Part shown: piece by piece, positions 25,985-34,880 of the stretch
How the letters are laid out: the number at the start of each line of letters is the position of its first letter
How positions within the stretch are numbered: the stretch's first letter is position 1
Source of the DNA: Nitrosomonas sp.
GTDB lineage: Bacteria; Pseudomonadota; Gammaproteobacteria; Burkholderiales; Nitrosomonadaceae
Direction of reading: 5' to 3'
Assembly (NCBI GenBank): GCA_020446045.1
Contig: JAGRFM010000142.1
Location: 1 to 58,733 of the forward strand
Length of the DNA stretch: 58,733 nt
Position numbers and translations under genes: made by a program
The notes under the pieces: model-generated
Seen by the model: the letters and a program-made list of their open reading frames with translations, nothing else
Told to the model about the DNA's origin: nothing
The model's database searches: none

Positions 25985-28960
25985 TTACTTCACTTTACCA
26001 TTCGCAAGTAACCAGTTTATCGTCCACTTGGCGCTCGTTATATTTCCGGCTTTATCCTTGATGATAGCTTCAATTTCCGTATCCATATCGGTGATCGGTT
26101 CTTTAAATACCAAGGTAACGATTTCATGCGCATCTGACTTGCGTGGCACATGCTGACATTTCCGTTGTGGACTGTAAATACACACCGTCAAACTAGTGGG
26201 ATCAACCCCACTGCCAACATCCGTCGTACCGATGTATAAACCCGTAACACGGTTTTCGTTGATCATCCCCACCAGATTTACCGTAGGCTTTTGCGTGTCT
26301 TTCAATTCCTGTGCCCCCCCCGGAACACCGAGATCAATCCAGCGGGACAAAATGCCGAGTTCCTCCGCGGTAACGGAAGTTGGATGATCACTGCCAAAAT
26401 CGATATCATTCGGATATTGTGCATCGGTACGATTATCCGTACGTTGATTGGCCGCTTTCCAATACAGCAGGCTGCCACGTGCATTGAATGCCTTGATATA
26501 ACGGGATAAGAATGGCCTGTTGAGCGCTTGACCGTCTCTGCCAGACACTCTGAGTTCCGGTGGCGTGCAAGTCTGCGTATTATCCATCACCAGACACCAC
26601 CATGTACTATCACGCGTAATGTTTGCACCGCTGGTTCTATCCAGTGCAAGACCAGCGGCAGGCTGATTGCCGCCATGACAGGAAATACAATGCCGATCAA
26701 AAATCGGTTTGATATCCCGTTTGAATTCAATTTGTAGACCATATCCCTGTACCATGCGGGATTCCACATGATCTCCTGTCTTACCGGAAAGCAAAGGAAC
26801 CTGACCACGGCCAAGTTCAGGTATTTGATAAGCTGTAGTTGAAGCATACGATTGGTCAAATTGTATGCGGGTCGGTTTCGCATGCACATGACAGCCACCA
26901 CAGGTTTTTTCTTCGCCAGGACGCAAATGCTGCCAGGATTGATCCGTATTCAATGTCCTCCCGTCACAATCGATACCCTGCATGATATAAGGCGTATTGG
27001 CCGGGAAACTAAGTAAAAAACTGGTATCCGGATGACCGCTGGGATCGATAATGCGGCCGCCATCGGCCGCAAAATGCAAAACGGGTACTTCACCGAGTAT
27101 CGCTACACGCTCACCGGTAATATTGGCAATCTGTTCATGAATATTCGGGCCGCGGTTGGGATATGTCGCAATCATACGCACGCCGCACAATTCTTCATCG
27201 GTGTAATCGATTGTATCGGTACCCTGCAGATTAAACGCATGTAGACTTTCGAAAACCGGCACCCCGCCACGCGGTTTGGTTTCCCGGTCGGTAATGGATG
27301 CAGCACCCAGCAGCCCGAAAGGTGTACCCGACGGCAATTCTGGTCTGTCAACCAGTTTGTCCGCACGCGGAATGATCTCCGGCCTTTCGATGCCATAAAT
27401 CGCCGAATAAGGCACAACGGCCCTGGCCATGATCTCATGCCACTGCGGTGAATCAACAATCAACTGCAGATCGGAAGGATGCCGGGAAGGTATTTTTGTA
27501 GCCAGATAAATTCCGCCATCACAACCGGGATTATCCTTATCCAAGTGCGTCAACAGATTCATGGCATGACCATAACCACTGCCATTGATCAGCGGGGGTA
27601 TCGGTCTACCGAATTTTTCAAAAATATCGCCACTCACAACAGTACTGCACATCCCTTTAAACCAGGTCAGCATGAGTTGATTGTCGGGTAAAGCGCCGGG
27701 GTGGCTCAATTTTCCGGCGAACAGTATGGGATCGCCATAACCCGGCACATGCAAGATCGGTGGATCCATTGGCAGTGCGCTGACATCGCCATTAATGGCC
27801 CAGGATGCCACGTTGACAACACGATTGGGCACATACATATCAGCCGGATGTGCAACTTTATGGGGGTCTTTTCCTTCAATACCCTTTGGTTCAGGCGTTA
27901 CGCAGATAATAGAACCCGCCCCATTATTATTACCCCGGTAGTAATCCACTAAACACACCTGACCATTGGTCAATTGCGCCATAAAATGCGCAGCACTGTG
28001 TTCTTCGCCATAATAACTCGGATAGTGTTCACCACTGTGTTGACCGAAAAACGGAAAATTTCCTGCCCCATCAGGTGATTGGGTATAGATATGAAACAGA
28101 TTGTCTATCGTGGTAAAGCTACCCGGTGTCCCATTTGAATACCTGAATGGCAGCCCTCCAAAAATCTGCCAACTGGAATACGCGACACGCCCATCCATCA
28201 GCATAATCGGATGTTGTTCCTGTGATAGTGAGTGATGACTGGATAGTTCAAGATTTTTCCAATCTGTATCAATCGCCCAGATGCGTGTACCTAGACGATT
28301 ACTGGTAGTTCTGAACACCATGGTTGACAGATTCTGGTCACGTGTCGACGTAAATGCCAGCCGGTTATGATCGATATAAGCCGGACCACTGTCAAAAACA
28401 CCCGATTGAAACGGCATAAACTTGGTTTTGCCGGTTTCAATATCATAAATATGAAGATGTGCCCCACTGGCGTTCAGGCGTTTGCTTGGCAATGTATACG
28501 CCCCGATACTTTCCGGCGTGGCCTCTGGGTGCAATACCTGGCTGTGAAACTCGGTTCGATTATTTTCCAACGTACCACGAAAAACCGAAAAAACGATTTC
28601 CTTGCCGTCAAATGAAACCTGTGGATCAAGCGCAGCACAGGCGTTTTTTAATGTTGACGTTGAAGAACAATTGAAAAGAATTTGTTCGCTGCCGTCCGGT
28701 TGCCTGAGAATCAAGTCACACGGAGCGGTAAAACCCGAAAAAAAATTGGTCACATCCGGCAACACATCAAACGTATCCAATCCCAGTAATGTGCGAGTCA
28801 CATTTTGTTTTTTTCCATTTACCTCCACGGTTCCCGTCAGATCGTACGTCCCGGTAGCACGCTCACACCGGGAATAAACGATTGGCACCATTGAAAATGC
28901 AGAAGCGATGTTTAGCAGACAATAAAATAACAGACAGATTATCAACGCACATTTCTTCAT
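25985..28960 (-). CDS. Large secreted di-haem protein resembling hydrazine synthase alpha subunit (PD40-type propeller)
   Basis: A 991-residue protein with a signal peptide (CALIICLLFYCLLNIASAF). The N-terminal half carries propeller-like repeats (DPQVSFDGKEIVFSVF, HNRLAFTSTRDQNL, LMDGRVAYSSW) as in PD40/TolB-like domains. Two c-type haem motifs lie in the C-terminal half: CGGCH (Cys687-His691, in EEKTCGGCHVHAKPT) and CISCHGG (Cys758-His762). The order (beta-propeller, middle domain, two haem sites) is that of HzsA, the alpha subunit of anammox hydrazine synthase, and HzsA-related proteins in other bacteria; an extra ~90-residue Ig-like tail (PTVNLVGMINENRVTGLYIG) follows. No gamma or beta partner is beside it, so hydrazine chemistry should not be assumed. 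Likely periplasmic electron-transfer or redox protein. Confidence 0.75.
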   Translation of the reverse strand: MKKCALIICLLFYCLLNIASAFSMVPIVYSRCERATGTYDLTGTVEVNGKKQNVTRTLLGLDTFDVLPDVTNFFSGFTAPCDLILRQPDGSEQILFNCSSTSTLKNACAALDPQVSFDGKEIVFSVFRGTLENNRTEFHSQVLHPEATPESIGAYTLPSKRLNASGAHLHIYDIETGKTKFMPFQSGVFDSGPAYIDHNRLAFTSTRDQNLSTMVFRTTSNRLGTRIWAIDTDWKNLELSSHHSLSQEQHPIMLMDGRVAYSSWQIFGGLPFRYSNGTPGSFTTIDNLFHIYTQSPDGAGNFPFFGQHSGEHYPSYYGEEHSAAHFMAQLTNGQVCLVDYYRGNNNGAGSIICVTPEPKGIEGKDPHKVAHPADMYVPNRVVNVASWAINGDVSALPMDPPILHVPGYGDPILFAGKLSHPGALPDNQLMLTWFKGMCSTVVSGDIFEKFGRPIPPLINGSGYGHAMNLLTHLDKDNPGCDGGIYLATKIPSRHPSDLQLIVDSPQWHEIMARAVVPYSAIYGIERPEIIPRADKLVDRPELPSGTPFGLLGAASITDRETKPRGGVPVFESLHAFNLQGTDTIDYTDEELCGVRMIATYPNRGPNIHEQIANITGERVAILGEVPVLHFAADGGRIIDPSGHPDTSFLLSFPANTPYIMQGIDCDGRTLNTDQSWQHLRPGEEKTCGGCHVHAKPTRIQFDQSYASTTAYQIPELGRGQVPLLSGKTGDHVESRMVQGYGLQIEFKRDIKPIFDRHCISCHGGNQPAAGLALDRTSGANITRDSTWWCLVMDNTQTCTPPELRVSGRDGQALNRPFLSRYIKAFNARGSLLYWKAANQRTDNRTDAQYPNDIDFGSDHPTSVTAEELGILSRWIDLGVPGGAQELKDTQKPTVNLVGMINENRVTGLYIGTTDVGSGVDPTSLTVCIYSPQRKCQHVPRKSDAHEIVTLVFKEPITDMDTEIEAIIKDKAGNITSAKWTINWLLANGKVK

Positions 28961-29100
28961 CGGAATTTTCCCCTGAGAAACTGGTCAAGATTTTAGCGAA
29001 ACGAAAATACAACAGGTAGCAAACAGCCATTAAACAATAGACGCTTGGTCAATTTAACTTCAGCCATTTCCCGAACAAACAACAGTTATAGCTGTCTAGG

Positions 29101-29949
29101 TCATACAAATCTGGAAAATTCTTCTTCGCTCATGTTTAAAAAGGACCGGCACGCTTCACGTGTTATTTCCCATTCGGATGCATAATTTCCCAGCATTAAC
29201 CGGTTATACATCAACAGTGCCAATTGCAGACTGGAAACAAGCCCCGTGCACAACTGTTCTTCACTTTGATAGCCCTCTTCATTTTTAATTAAATAACCGG
29301 AAATTCCACGTTGTAACAATATACCCTTACTCACTATTTTAGGAAGATGCCAGTGCTGGCTAATCAAGTAACTGACCAACACATGGTCCACACCGAATTT
29401 ACGGCCATGATCATCCAGATGCGCCCAGGTTTCTTCATTAGCCAACGCATCACTATACCCCGGAATGTTATTGGCGAGCACAATAACGCCGCAGGCATGG
29501 AACAATCCCATGAGATAGGCAAGATCGCTACTGAAACCGGTCTCCTGCCGATTGGTTATGGCGACTGTTAATTCAGCAATAAATCCGGATCGTTTCCAGA
29601 AAATTTCAAGTGCCGGTGTTACTTCATCAAACGTCCTTTCGAGCATTATTGCCCGGCATAAATTTAATGTCCGGTAAGCGCCAAGGATAAAAATAGCATT
29701 ATCTACGCTGGTCACTTCTTTATCCAGATTATTGGCCGGCGAATTAACGATATGGAGAAATCTGGCGGACAAGCCGGGATCCTTACGTGCAAGATCTGCT
29801 ATCTGGCTCAATTGAAAATCGGGCGACTGAAGTAATTCTTCGATTTGTAATAAAATATCCGGCTTCTTAGGGATATAAATACCGCTTTGACGTAATGCTT
29901 CCCACTGTTGTTCTGTGTCAGATTCAGCAATCGGTTTGCTATTGGTCAT
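29101..29949 (-). CDS. HDOD-domain signalling protein
   Basis: A 282-residue cytoplasmic protein. The HDOD domain begins near IYIPKKPDILLQIEELLQSPDFQLSQIADLARKDPGLSARFLHIVNSPANN and continues with VTSVDNAIFILGAYRTLNLCRAIMLE and later FHACGVIVLANNIPGY and HVLVSYLISQHWHLPKIV. HDOD domains resemble HD-GYP hydrolases but usually lack the metal-binding HD pair, and act as regulators or scaffolds. It follows a CheY-like regulator, 3 bp apart on the same strand, so the two very likely form one unit with the regulator first. The output is unknown. Confidence 0.88.
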   Translation of the reverse strand: MTNSKPIAESDTEQQWEALRQSGIYIPKKPDILLQIEELLQSPDFQLSQIADLARKDPGLSARFLHIVNSPANNLDKEVTSVDNAIFILGAYRTLNLCRAIMLERTFDEVTPALEIFWKRSGFIAELTVAITNRQETGFSSDLAYLMGLFHACGVIVLANNIPGYSDALANEETWAHLDDHGRKFGVDHVLVSYLISQHWHLPKIVSKGILLQRGISGYLIKNEEGYQSEEQLCTGLVSSLQLALLMYNRLMLGNYASEWEITREACRSFLNMSEEEFSRFV

Positions 29950-29952
29950 ACA

Positions 29953-30378
29953 TTACTCACTTACAAATAGATCTACATGTTCTGCGGCCTGAGTAATTCG
30001 TCTTGAACACTCATTAATAACAGCTGATATTTTCTTTAAGGTAATTGGCTTAACAAGGAAAGCAGAAGCACCGCCATGTATAGCGGCATGAAGCCAATCC
30101 TCTGTCGTGTGATTACTGACCATTATAATCTGAACAGGAAAATTATGTTTCTTGATTAAACGTAATGACTCGATGCCATCAACACCGGGCATTTCAATAT
30201 CCAGAAAGATAATATCGGGTTGATATGAAATAAATTGTTTTGATGCCTCAACACCGTCTTTTGCAATGATAAGCTGCTCAAAACCTTCTGCATGCAACAT
30301 GGAAACCAACAAAGCACGCATCAACTGATCGTCATCGACGATCATAATTTTATGGTTTAACGTTGATTTATCGAACAT
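29953..30378 (-). CDS. Single-domain response regulator
   Basis: A 141-residue protein consisting of one receiver domain. HKIMIVDDDQLMRALLVSMLHAEGF has the acidic cluster DDD, DIIFLDIEMPGVDGIESL the phospho-acceptor Asp, and MVSNHTT followed by FLVKPITLKKISAV the switch Ser/Thr and invariant Lys. There is no DNA-binding output, so it must act through a partner; the HDOD protein immediately downstream is the likely one. This pairing of receiver and HDOD is common in proteobacterial signalling. The cognate kinase is not in the window. Confidence 0.9.
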   Translation of the reverse strand: MFDKSTLNHKIMIVDDDQLMRALLVSMLHAEGFEQLIIAKDGVEASKQFISYQPDIIFLDIEMPGVDGIESLRLIKKHNFPVQIIMVSNHTTEDWLHAAIHGGASAFLVKPITLKKISAVINECSRRITQAAEHVDLFVSE

Positions 30379-30630
30379 ACCAGACTTGTCATAGGATTTA
30401 AATTATATTGTCACGCATCACGATTCTGTTTTCCAGATAACACTGTATTTCACAAATACATAAAATTTTTCATAGCATATAGTAAAGTAGCACCACCTTT
30501 TTTCAACCATCAGTCATAACGAATGAATCAAATCAATTAACATTTCGTCTATACGTTTTTTTCTACCGAGAAATATGTAAATACATGACAATATTCTGAT
30601 CCCTTTACCGAAACATATCAAGCTTAATAT

Positions 30631-31734
30631 TTACAAATGGGCAATAACGCGAATATCCTGCCCAATCATACGCACATCATCTATTTTAAGCGTAAACTTT
30701 TGATCCAGGCTGCTCAATTCGGGTAATTGAAACATATCCCTGGCGTTACTGCCCAGCAGGCTGGGTGCGATATAAATAATCAGTTCATCGACTAGCCCGG
30801 CTTGAATCAAAGCACCATTGAGTATGCTTCCCGCTTCCACCAGAATTTCATTGCATTCCAGTTGTGCCAGTGTTGTCATGACGTCGACCAGATTAACGCG
30901 ACCCTGATCGCTTTGTTCGATAGGAATCACATTCACGCCCATCTTTTCCAACTTGTCGATTTTTTCCATCTTTTCTGTTGAAGTGGTAAAAATATAAACT
31001 GTTTCACCGCTCAGCACATCGGTATCAAGTGGGATGGCTAAGCGGTTATCGATGATCACTTTTCTGGGTTGACGAGAAGTGGGAACATGGCGCACAGTAA
31101 GCTGTGGATTGTCTGCAATCACAGTACCGATTCCGGTCAATACAGCACAAGAACGTGCCCTCCAGTGATGTCCATCCCGGCGTGCGGCTTCACCGGTAAT
31201 CCATTGACTTTGTCCGTTCTTTAGCGCCGTTTTGCCGTCGAGACTTGCGGCCATTTTTAACCGTACCCACGGTTTTTTCTGCCGCATGCGTTTAACGAAA
31301 CCAGCATTTAACACTTCAGCCTGGTGCTGCATCAACCCCGACTGCACTAAAACGCCGGCCTGCCTCAAGGCTTCAATGCCCCCCCCCCTCACCAATGGAT
31401 TAGGGTCTTCCATTGCCACCAAAACACGCGTGATACCCGCCTGAATCAATGCATTTACACAAGGTGGTGTACGGCCATGATGGTTGCAGGGTTCCAGTGT
31501 GACGTAAGCCGTTGCACCGCGCGCCATTTCACCTGTCATGGCCAGTGCATTGATTTCTGCGTGAGGTTGTCCCGCTGCTTCATGCCAACCGTTGCCAACA
31601 ACCTGGTTATTCCGTGTAATAACACAGCCTACCCGTGGATTCGGAGAAGTGGTATACAGCCCTTTTTCTGCCAGTTGCAAGGCTTGGGACATGAACACGT
31701 GATCGGATGTTGTAAACATTTCAGTTGGCGTCAT
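30631..31734 (-). CDS. ribD: Riboflavin biosynthesis deaminase/reductase RibD
   Basis: A bifunctional enzyme for the second and third steps of riboflavin synthesis. The N-terminal cytidine-deaminase-like domain has VGNGWHEAAGQPHAEINAL (catalytic H-A-E) and LEPCNHHGRTPPC (zinc cysteines). The C-terminal DHFR-like reductase domain begins near KKPWVRLKMAASLDGKTALKNGQSQWITG and has EILVEAGSILNGALIQAGLVDELIIYIAPSLLG. Length 367 aa is normal. The gene carries a run of ten C on the plus strand (31379-31388, Gly-coding on the minus strand). It follows nrdR on the same strand, a common gene order. Confidence 0.96.
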   Translation of the reverse strand: MTPTEMFTTSDHVFMSQALQLAEKGLYTTSPNPRVGCVITRNNQVVGNGWHEAAGQPHAEINALAMTGEMARGATAYVTLEPCNHHGRTPPCVNALIQAGITRVLVAMEDPNPLVRGGGIEALRQAGVLVQSGLMQHQAEVLNAGFVKRMRQKKPWVRLKMAASLDGKTALKNGQSQWITGEAARRDGHHWRARSCAVLTGIGTVIADNPQLTVRHVPTSRQPRKVIIDNRLAIPLDTDVLSGETVYIFTTSTEKMEKIDKLEKMGVNVIPIEQSDQGRVNLVDVMTTLAQLECNEILVEAGSILNGALIQAGLVDELIIYIAPSLLGSNARDMFQLPELSSLDQKFTLKIDDVRMIGQDIRVIAHL

Positions 31735-31806
31735 CCAGTTAATGGAATGTTACGTTCTGAGTTGCCAATCTTCAGGAATCGAAGTTCTAAAGATTATTCA
31801 GGCTTT

Positions 31807-32289
31807 TTATTTGTCTGCTTTGCCCTGATCAGCTTCATTTACTTCATTAACTTCACGTATCGCATCGCGAAAATCGTCGACATCCTGAAAACTTTTATAA
31901 ACCGAGGCGAAACGAATATACGCTACCTTATCGAGTTTATACAACTCGTTCATGACGCTTTCTCCGATACTTCTTGAGGTAACTTCTCTTTCTCCAAGGC
32001 TTAACAATCGTTGCACGATACGGTCAATCGCAGCCTCAACGTAGTCAGTAGGCACCGGGCGCTTATGCAACGCGCGCTTAAAACCGGTTAATAATTTGTT
32101 ACGATCAAATTCCGCGCGTGAGCCGTCATGCTTGACAACCTGAGGCAACCTTAACTCTACGGTTTCATACGTTGTGAAACGTTTGTCGCACGCCAGACAA
32201 CGCCGTCTCCGGCGTATCCGGTGGCCTTCTTCACTGACGCGCGAATCGATGACATTGGTGTCATCCGCATTACAGAAAGGACATTTCAT
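31807..32289 (-). CDS. nrdR: Transcriptional repressor NrdR
   Basis: An ATP-cone repressor of ribonucleotide reductase genes. The zinc ribbon is [17 protein letters not shown] ... [16 protein letters not shown] (C-x2-C, then C-x2-C), followed by the ATP-cone [29 protein letters not shown]. At 160 aa it is the usual size. The tail is charged ([13 protein letters not shown]). It lies between glyA upstream and ribD downstream on the same strand, the standard neighbourhood of NrdR. Confidence 0.97.
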   Translation of the reverse strand: MKCPFCNADDTNVIDSRVSEEGHRIRRRRRCLACDKRFTTYETVELRLPQVVKHDGSRAEFDRNKLLTGFKRALHKRPVPTDYVEAAIDRIVQRLLSLGEREVTSRSIGESVMNELYKLDKVAYIRFASVYKSFQDVDDFRDAIREVNEVNEADQGKADK

Positions 32290-32350
32290 AATCGTCGATC
32301 ACATGTCATCAACCAGTTAACACAATCCGCTAAAAACCATCGGGATTAAT

Positions 32351-33598
32351 TTAACCGTAAACCGGGAATTTCTTGCACAATGCTTTAGCTTCATCGGCAA
32401 CGCGTGAAATCACGGCCGGATCTTCCGGCGCCTCAAGCACATCGGCAATCATATTCGCCAACTGCTCTGCTTCAATTTCTCTGAATCCCCGCGTTGTCAT
32501 TGCTGGAGAACCAATCCGGATACCGCTGGTAACAAACGGTTTTTGTGGGTCATTCGGAATAGCATTTTTGTTCACGGTAATATGCGCATGCTCCAATGCA
32601 GCTTCGGCAGCCTTGCCGGTCAGATTAATAGCCTGCAAATCAACAAGAAACAAGTGGCAGTCGGTTTGTCCAGATACGATGCGCAACCCGCGTTGCTTTA
32701 ACACTTTTGCCATGACGCGCGCATTTTCAATCACCTGTTCCTGGTATTTTTTGAATTCATGAGTTGAAGCTTCTTTGAAGGCGACAGCCTTTGCCGCGAT
32801 CACGTGCATCAAAGGTCCACCCTGTGTTTGTGGAAAAATGGCTGAATTCAGCGCTTTTTCATGTTCCGGCTTGGCCATGATAATACCGCCACGCGGCCCG
32901 CGCAGGGTTTTGTGAGTTGTACTGGTGACAAAATCTGCGATGCCGACCGGATTGGGATAAAAACCGGCAGCAATCAGTCCCGCATAATGCGCCATATCGA
33001 CAAACAGATAAGCACCGATCGAATCGGCAATTTTGCGAAAACGTTTCCAGTCAATAACCCGCGCATAGGCCGATGCTCCCGCAACAATCATTTTGGGCTT
33101 ATGTTCGTGCGCCAGTTTTTCGACTTGATCATAGTCCAGTTCTTCCGTATCAGGATGCAATCCATAGGAAACTGAATTAAAAATCTTCCCACTCATACTT
33201 ACCGAAGCGCCATGCGTTAAATGCCCGCCGTGTGCAAGCGACATACCCAGCAACGTATCACCCGGTTTCAGGACAGAAAGATAAACCGCCGCATTGGCCT
33301 GCGAGCCGGAATGGGGCTGCACATTGACATATTCCGCTCCAAACAGTGATTTCAAACGATCAATGGCTAACTGTTCCACGGTGTCAACAAAATTGCAGCC
33401 GCCATAATAACGTTTATAGGGATATCCTTCGGCATATTTGTTGGTTAGTACCGAACCCTGCGCCTGCATGACCGCAGGGCTCGCGTAGTTCTCTGATGCG
33501 ATAAGTTCGATGTAATCTTCCTGCCGACGATATTCGCCTTGCATGGCTTGCCACAAATCCGGGTCAACATTTTCTATCGTATGATTCTGCGAAAACAT
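32351..33598 (-). CDS. glyA: Serine hydroxymethyltransferase
   Basis: PLP-dependent interconversion of serine and glycine, giving methylene-tetrahydrofolate. Recognisable blocks: [65 protein letters not shown], and [17 protein letters not shown], where the Lys forms the Schiff base. Length 415 aa is typical. It is followed by nrdR 61 bp downstream on the same strand. A 152-bp gap with no visible riboswitch lies upstream. Confidence 0.97.
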   Translation of the reverse strand: MFSQNHTIENVDPDLWQAMQGEYRRQEDYIELIASENYASPAVMQAQGSVLTNKYAEGYPYKRYYGGCNFVDTVEQLAIDRLKSLFGAEYVNVQPHSGSQANAAVYLSVLKPGDTLLGMSLAHGGHLTHGASVSMSGKIFNSVSYGLHPDTEELDYDQVEKLAHEHKPKMIVAGASAYARVIDWKRFRKIADSIGAYLFVDMAHYAGLIAAGFYPNPVGIADFVTSTTHKTLRGPRGGIIMAKPEHEKALNSAIFPQTQGGPLMHVIAAKAVAFKEASTHEFKKYQEQVIENARVMAKVLKQRGLRIVSGQTDCHLFLVDLQAINLTGKAAEAALEHAHITVNKNAIPNDPQKPFVTSGIRIGSPAMTTRGFREIEAEQLANMIADVLEAPEDPAVISRVADEAKALCKKFPVYG

Positions 33599-33750
33599 GG
33601 TGTTATCAGACCTTTAAAATTTAAAAAAACCATTAAACTGCATATATTACCATTATTACCGCTCCCGGCAGCATATAAGATCAACAATGCCTTTCGGGTT
33701 GAAGGTGTGCGGAATGAGTCGATAAACTGGATACCAATGCGTTCAGAAAA

Positions 33751-34842
33751 TCATCTCAGTCGCAAATAGTCTTTATCGGTAATTTCCGACCAGGCCTTGG
33801 CTTTTTCCAGGAAAGCACGCTGACTGGCGATAACTTCCTGGGCAAGCGGCGATTTTTCCGCTACCTGATCCAATAATTCGTCATTGATTTCTTTGAATAA
33901 GGTTAAGACATCATCCGGTAAGGTACGGATCTTGATATTGCTTTGACGCTGCATGGTTTCCCACGCCATAGCATTTCGATAGAATGACTCCGACAACGTA
34001 TCGAGTGATACCTCCTTGGCTGCTATGGCGATAATGGCCTTCAAGTCTTCCGGCAGCGCTTCAAACTTCTGTTTGTTAATAAAAACATGTAGTTCGGCTC
34101 CAGGCTCATGCCAGCCGGTATAATAAAAAGGAGCGATTTTATGAAAACCCATTTTCATGTCATTTTCGGGCCCCACCCACTCGACCGCATCAATCGTGCC
34201 GCGTTCCAAAGCGGTATAAAGTTCACCGGGTGGAATACTGACAGGATTCATTCCAGCTCTGCCGACCACTTCACCCGCGTGCCCTGGCATACGTATTTTC
34301 AGACCCTTCAAGTCCTGTATGGATTTGATTTCTTTCCTGAACCAGCCGCCCATTTGGATGTGCGTATTTCCTGCCGGAAATGCTACGACATTATGCCGCG
34401 TATACACTTTATTCAGTAATTCCAGGCCACCGCCATAATAATACCAGGCATTCATCTCAGTTGGATTCATACCGAAAGGAGTAGTGGTAAAGAATGTCGT
34501 AGAAGGATCTTTGCCTTTGTAGTAATACGATGCGCTATGACCCATTTCGTAAGCCCCGGAACGCACCATATCCAGTACAGACAGTGGAGCCTTGTGCTTG
34601 CCTGAAGAATCGACTGCAATCTTGAACCGTCCTCCGGACATTAATTCCACGTTCCGGGCAAAACGCGCTGCCATGTTATGCAGCATAGGTGTGCCATCAG
34701 GCCAGGACATGGCAAGCCGCCACTGATAAACTAGAGTCGGATGCGGTTCAGTCTGTGCGTATGTTGAAATGCTTGACAGCAGCAAACCAACAAGAACCAA
34801 CAAGACCGTGCGCTGATGGATGAGTGACACAGATTTTGTCAC
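33751..34842 (-). CDS. TRAP transporter substrate-binding protein (DctP/TakP-like), orphan
   Basis: A 363-residue periplasmic binding protein of the TRAP family. The signal peptide runs TVLLVLVGLLLSSISTYAQ. Family features: WRLAMSWPDGTPMLHNMAARFARNVELMSGGRFKIAVDSSG, MGHSASYYYKGKDPSTTFFTTTPFGM and WYYYGGGLELLNKVY, LKGLKIRMPGHAGEVVGRAGMNPVSIPPGELYTALERGTIDAVEWVGP. The YYYGGG and PTEMNAW segments resemble TakP-type proteins for alpha-keto acids. No DctQ or DctM membrane subunit is adjacent, so this is an orphan that would use subunits encoded elsewhere. Ligand uncertain. Confidence 0.9.
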   Translation of the reverse strand: MTKSVSLIHQRTVLLVLVGLLLSSISTYAQTEPHPTLVYQWRLAMSWPDGTPMLHNMAARFARNVELMSGGRFKIAVDSSGKHKAPLSVLDMVRSGAYEMGHSASYYYKGKDPSTTFFTTTPFGMNPTEMNAWYYYGGGLELLNKVYTRHNVVAFPAGNTHIQMGGWFRKEIKSIQDLKGLKIRMPGHAGEVVGRAGMNPVSIPPGELYTALERGTIDAVEWVGPENDMKMGFHKIAPFYYTGWHEPGAELHVFINKQKFEALPEDLKAIIAIAAKEVSLDTLSESFYRNAMAWETMQRQSNIKIRTLPDDVLTLFKEINDELLDQVAEKSPLAQEVIASQRAFLEKAKAWSEITDKDYLRLR

Positions 34843-34880
34843 GTTTCAACGTTAAAACTGCTTGTTTGTGTATCTTTTAC

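Noticed and set aside
25818..26156. 112-codon rightward frame across the IS256/di-haem gene boundary
   Set aside because: Mostly antisense to the long di-haem gene and without family resemblance.
31232..31977. Rightward open frames opposite ribD and nrdR
   Set aside because: They are antisense shadows of well-conserved leftward genes.
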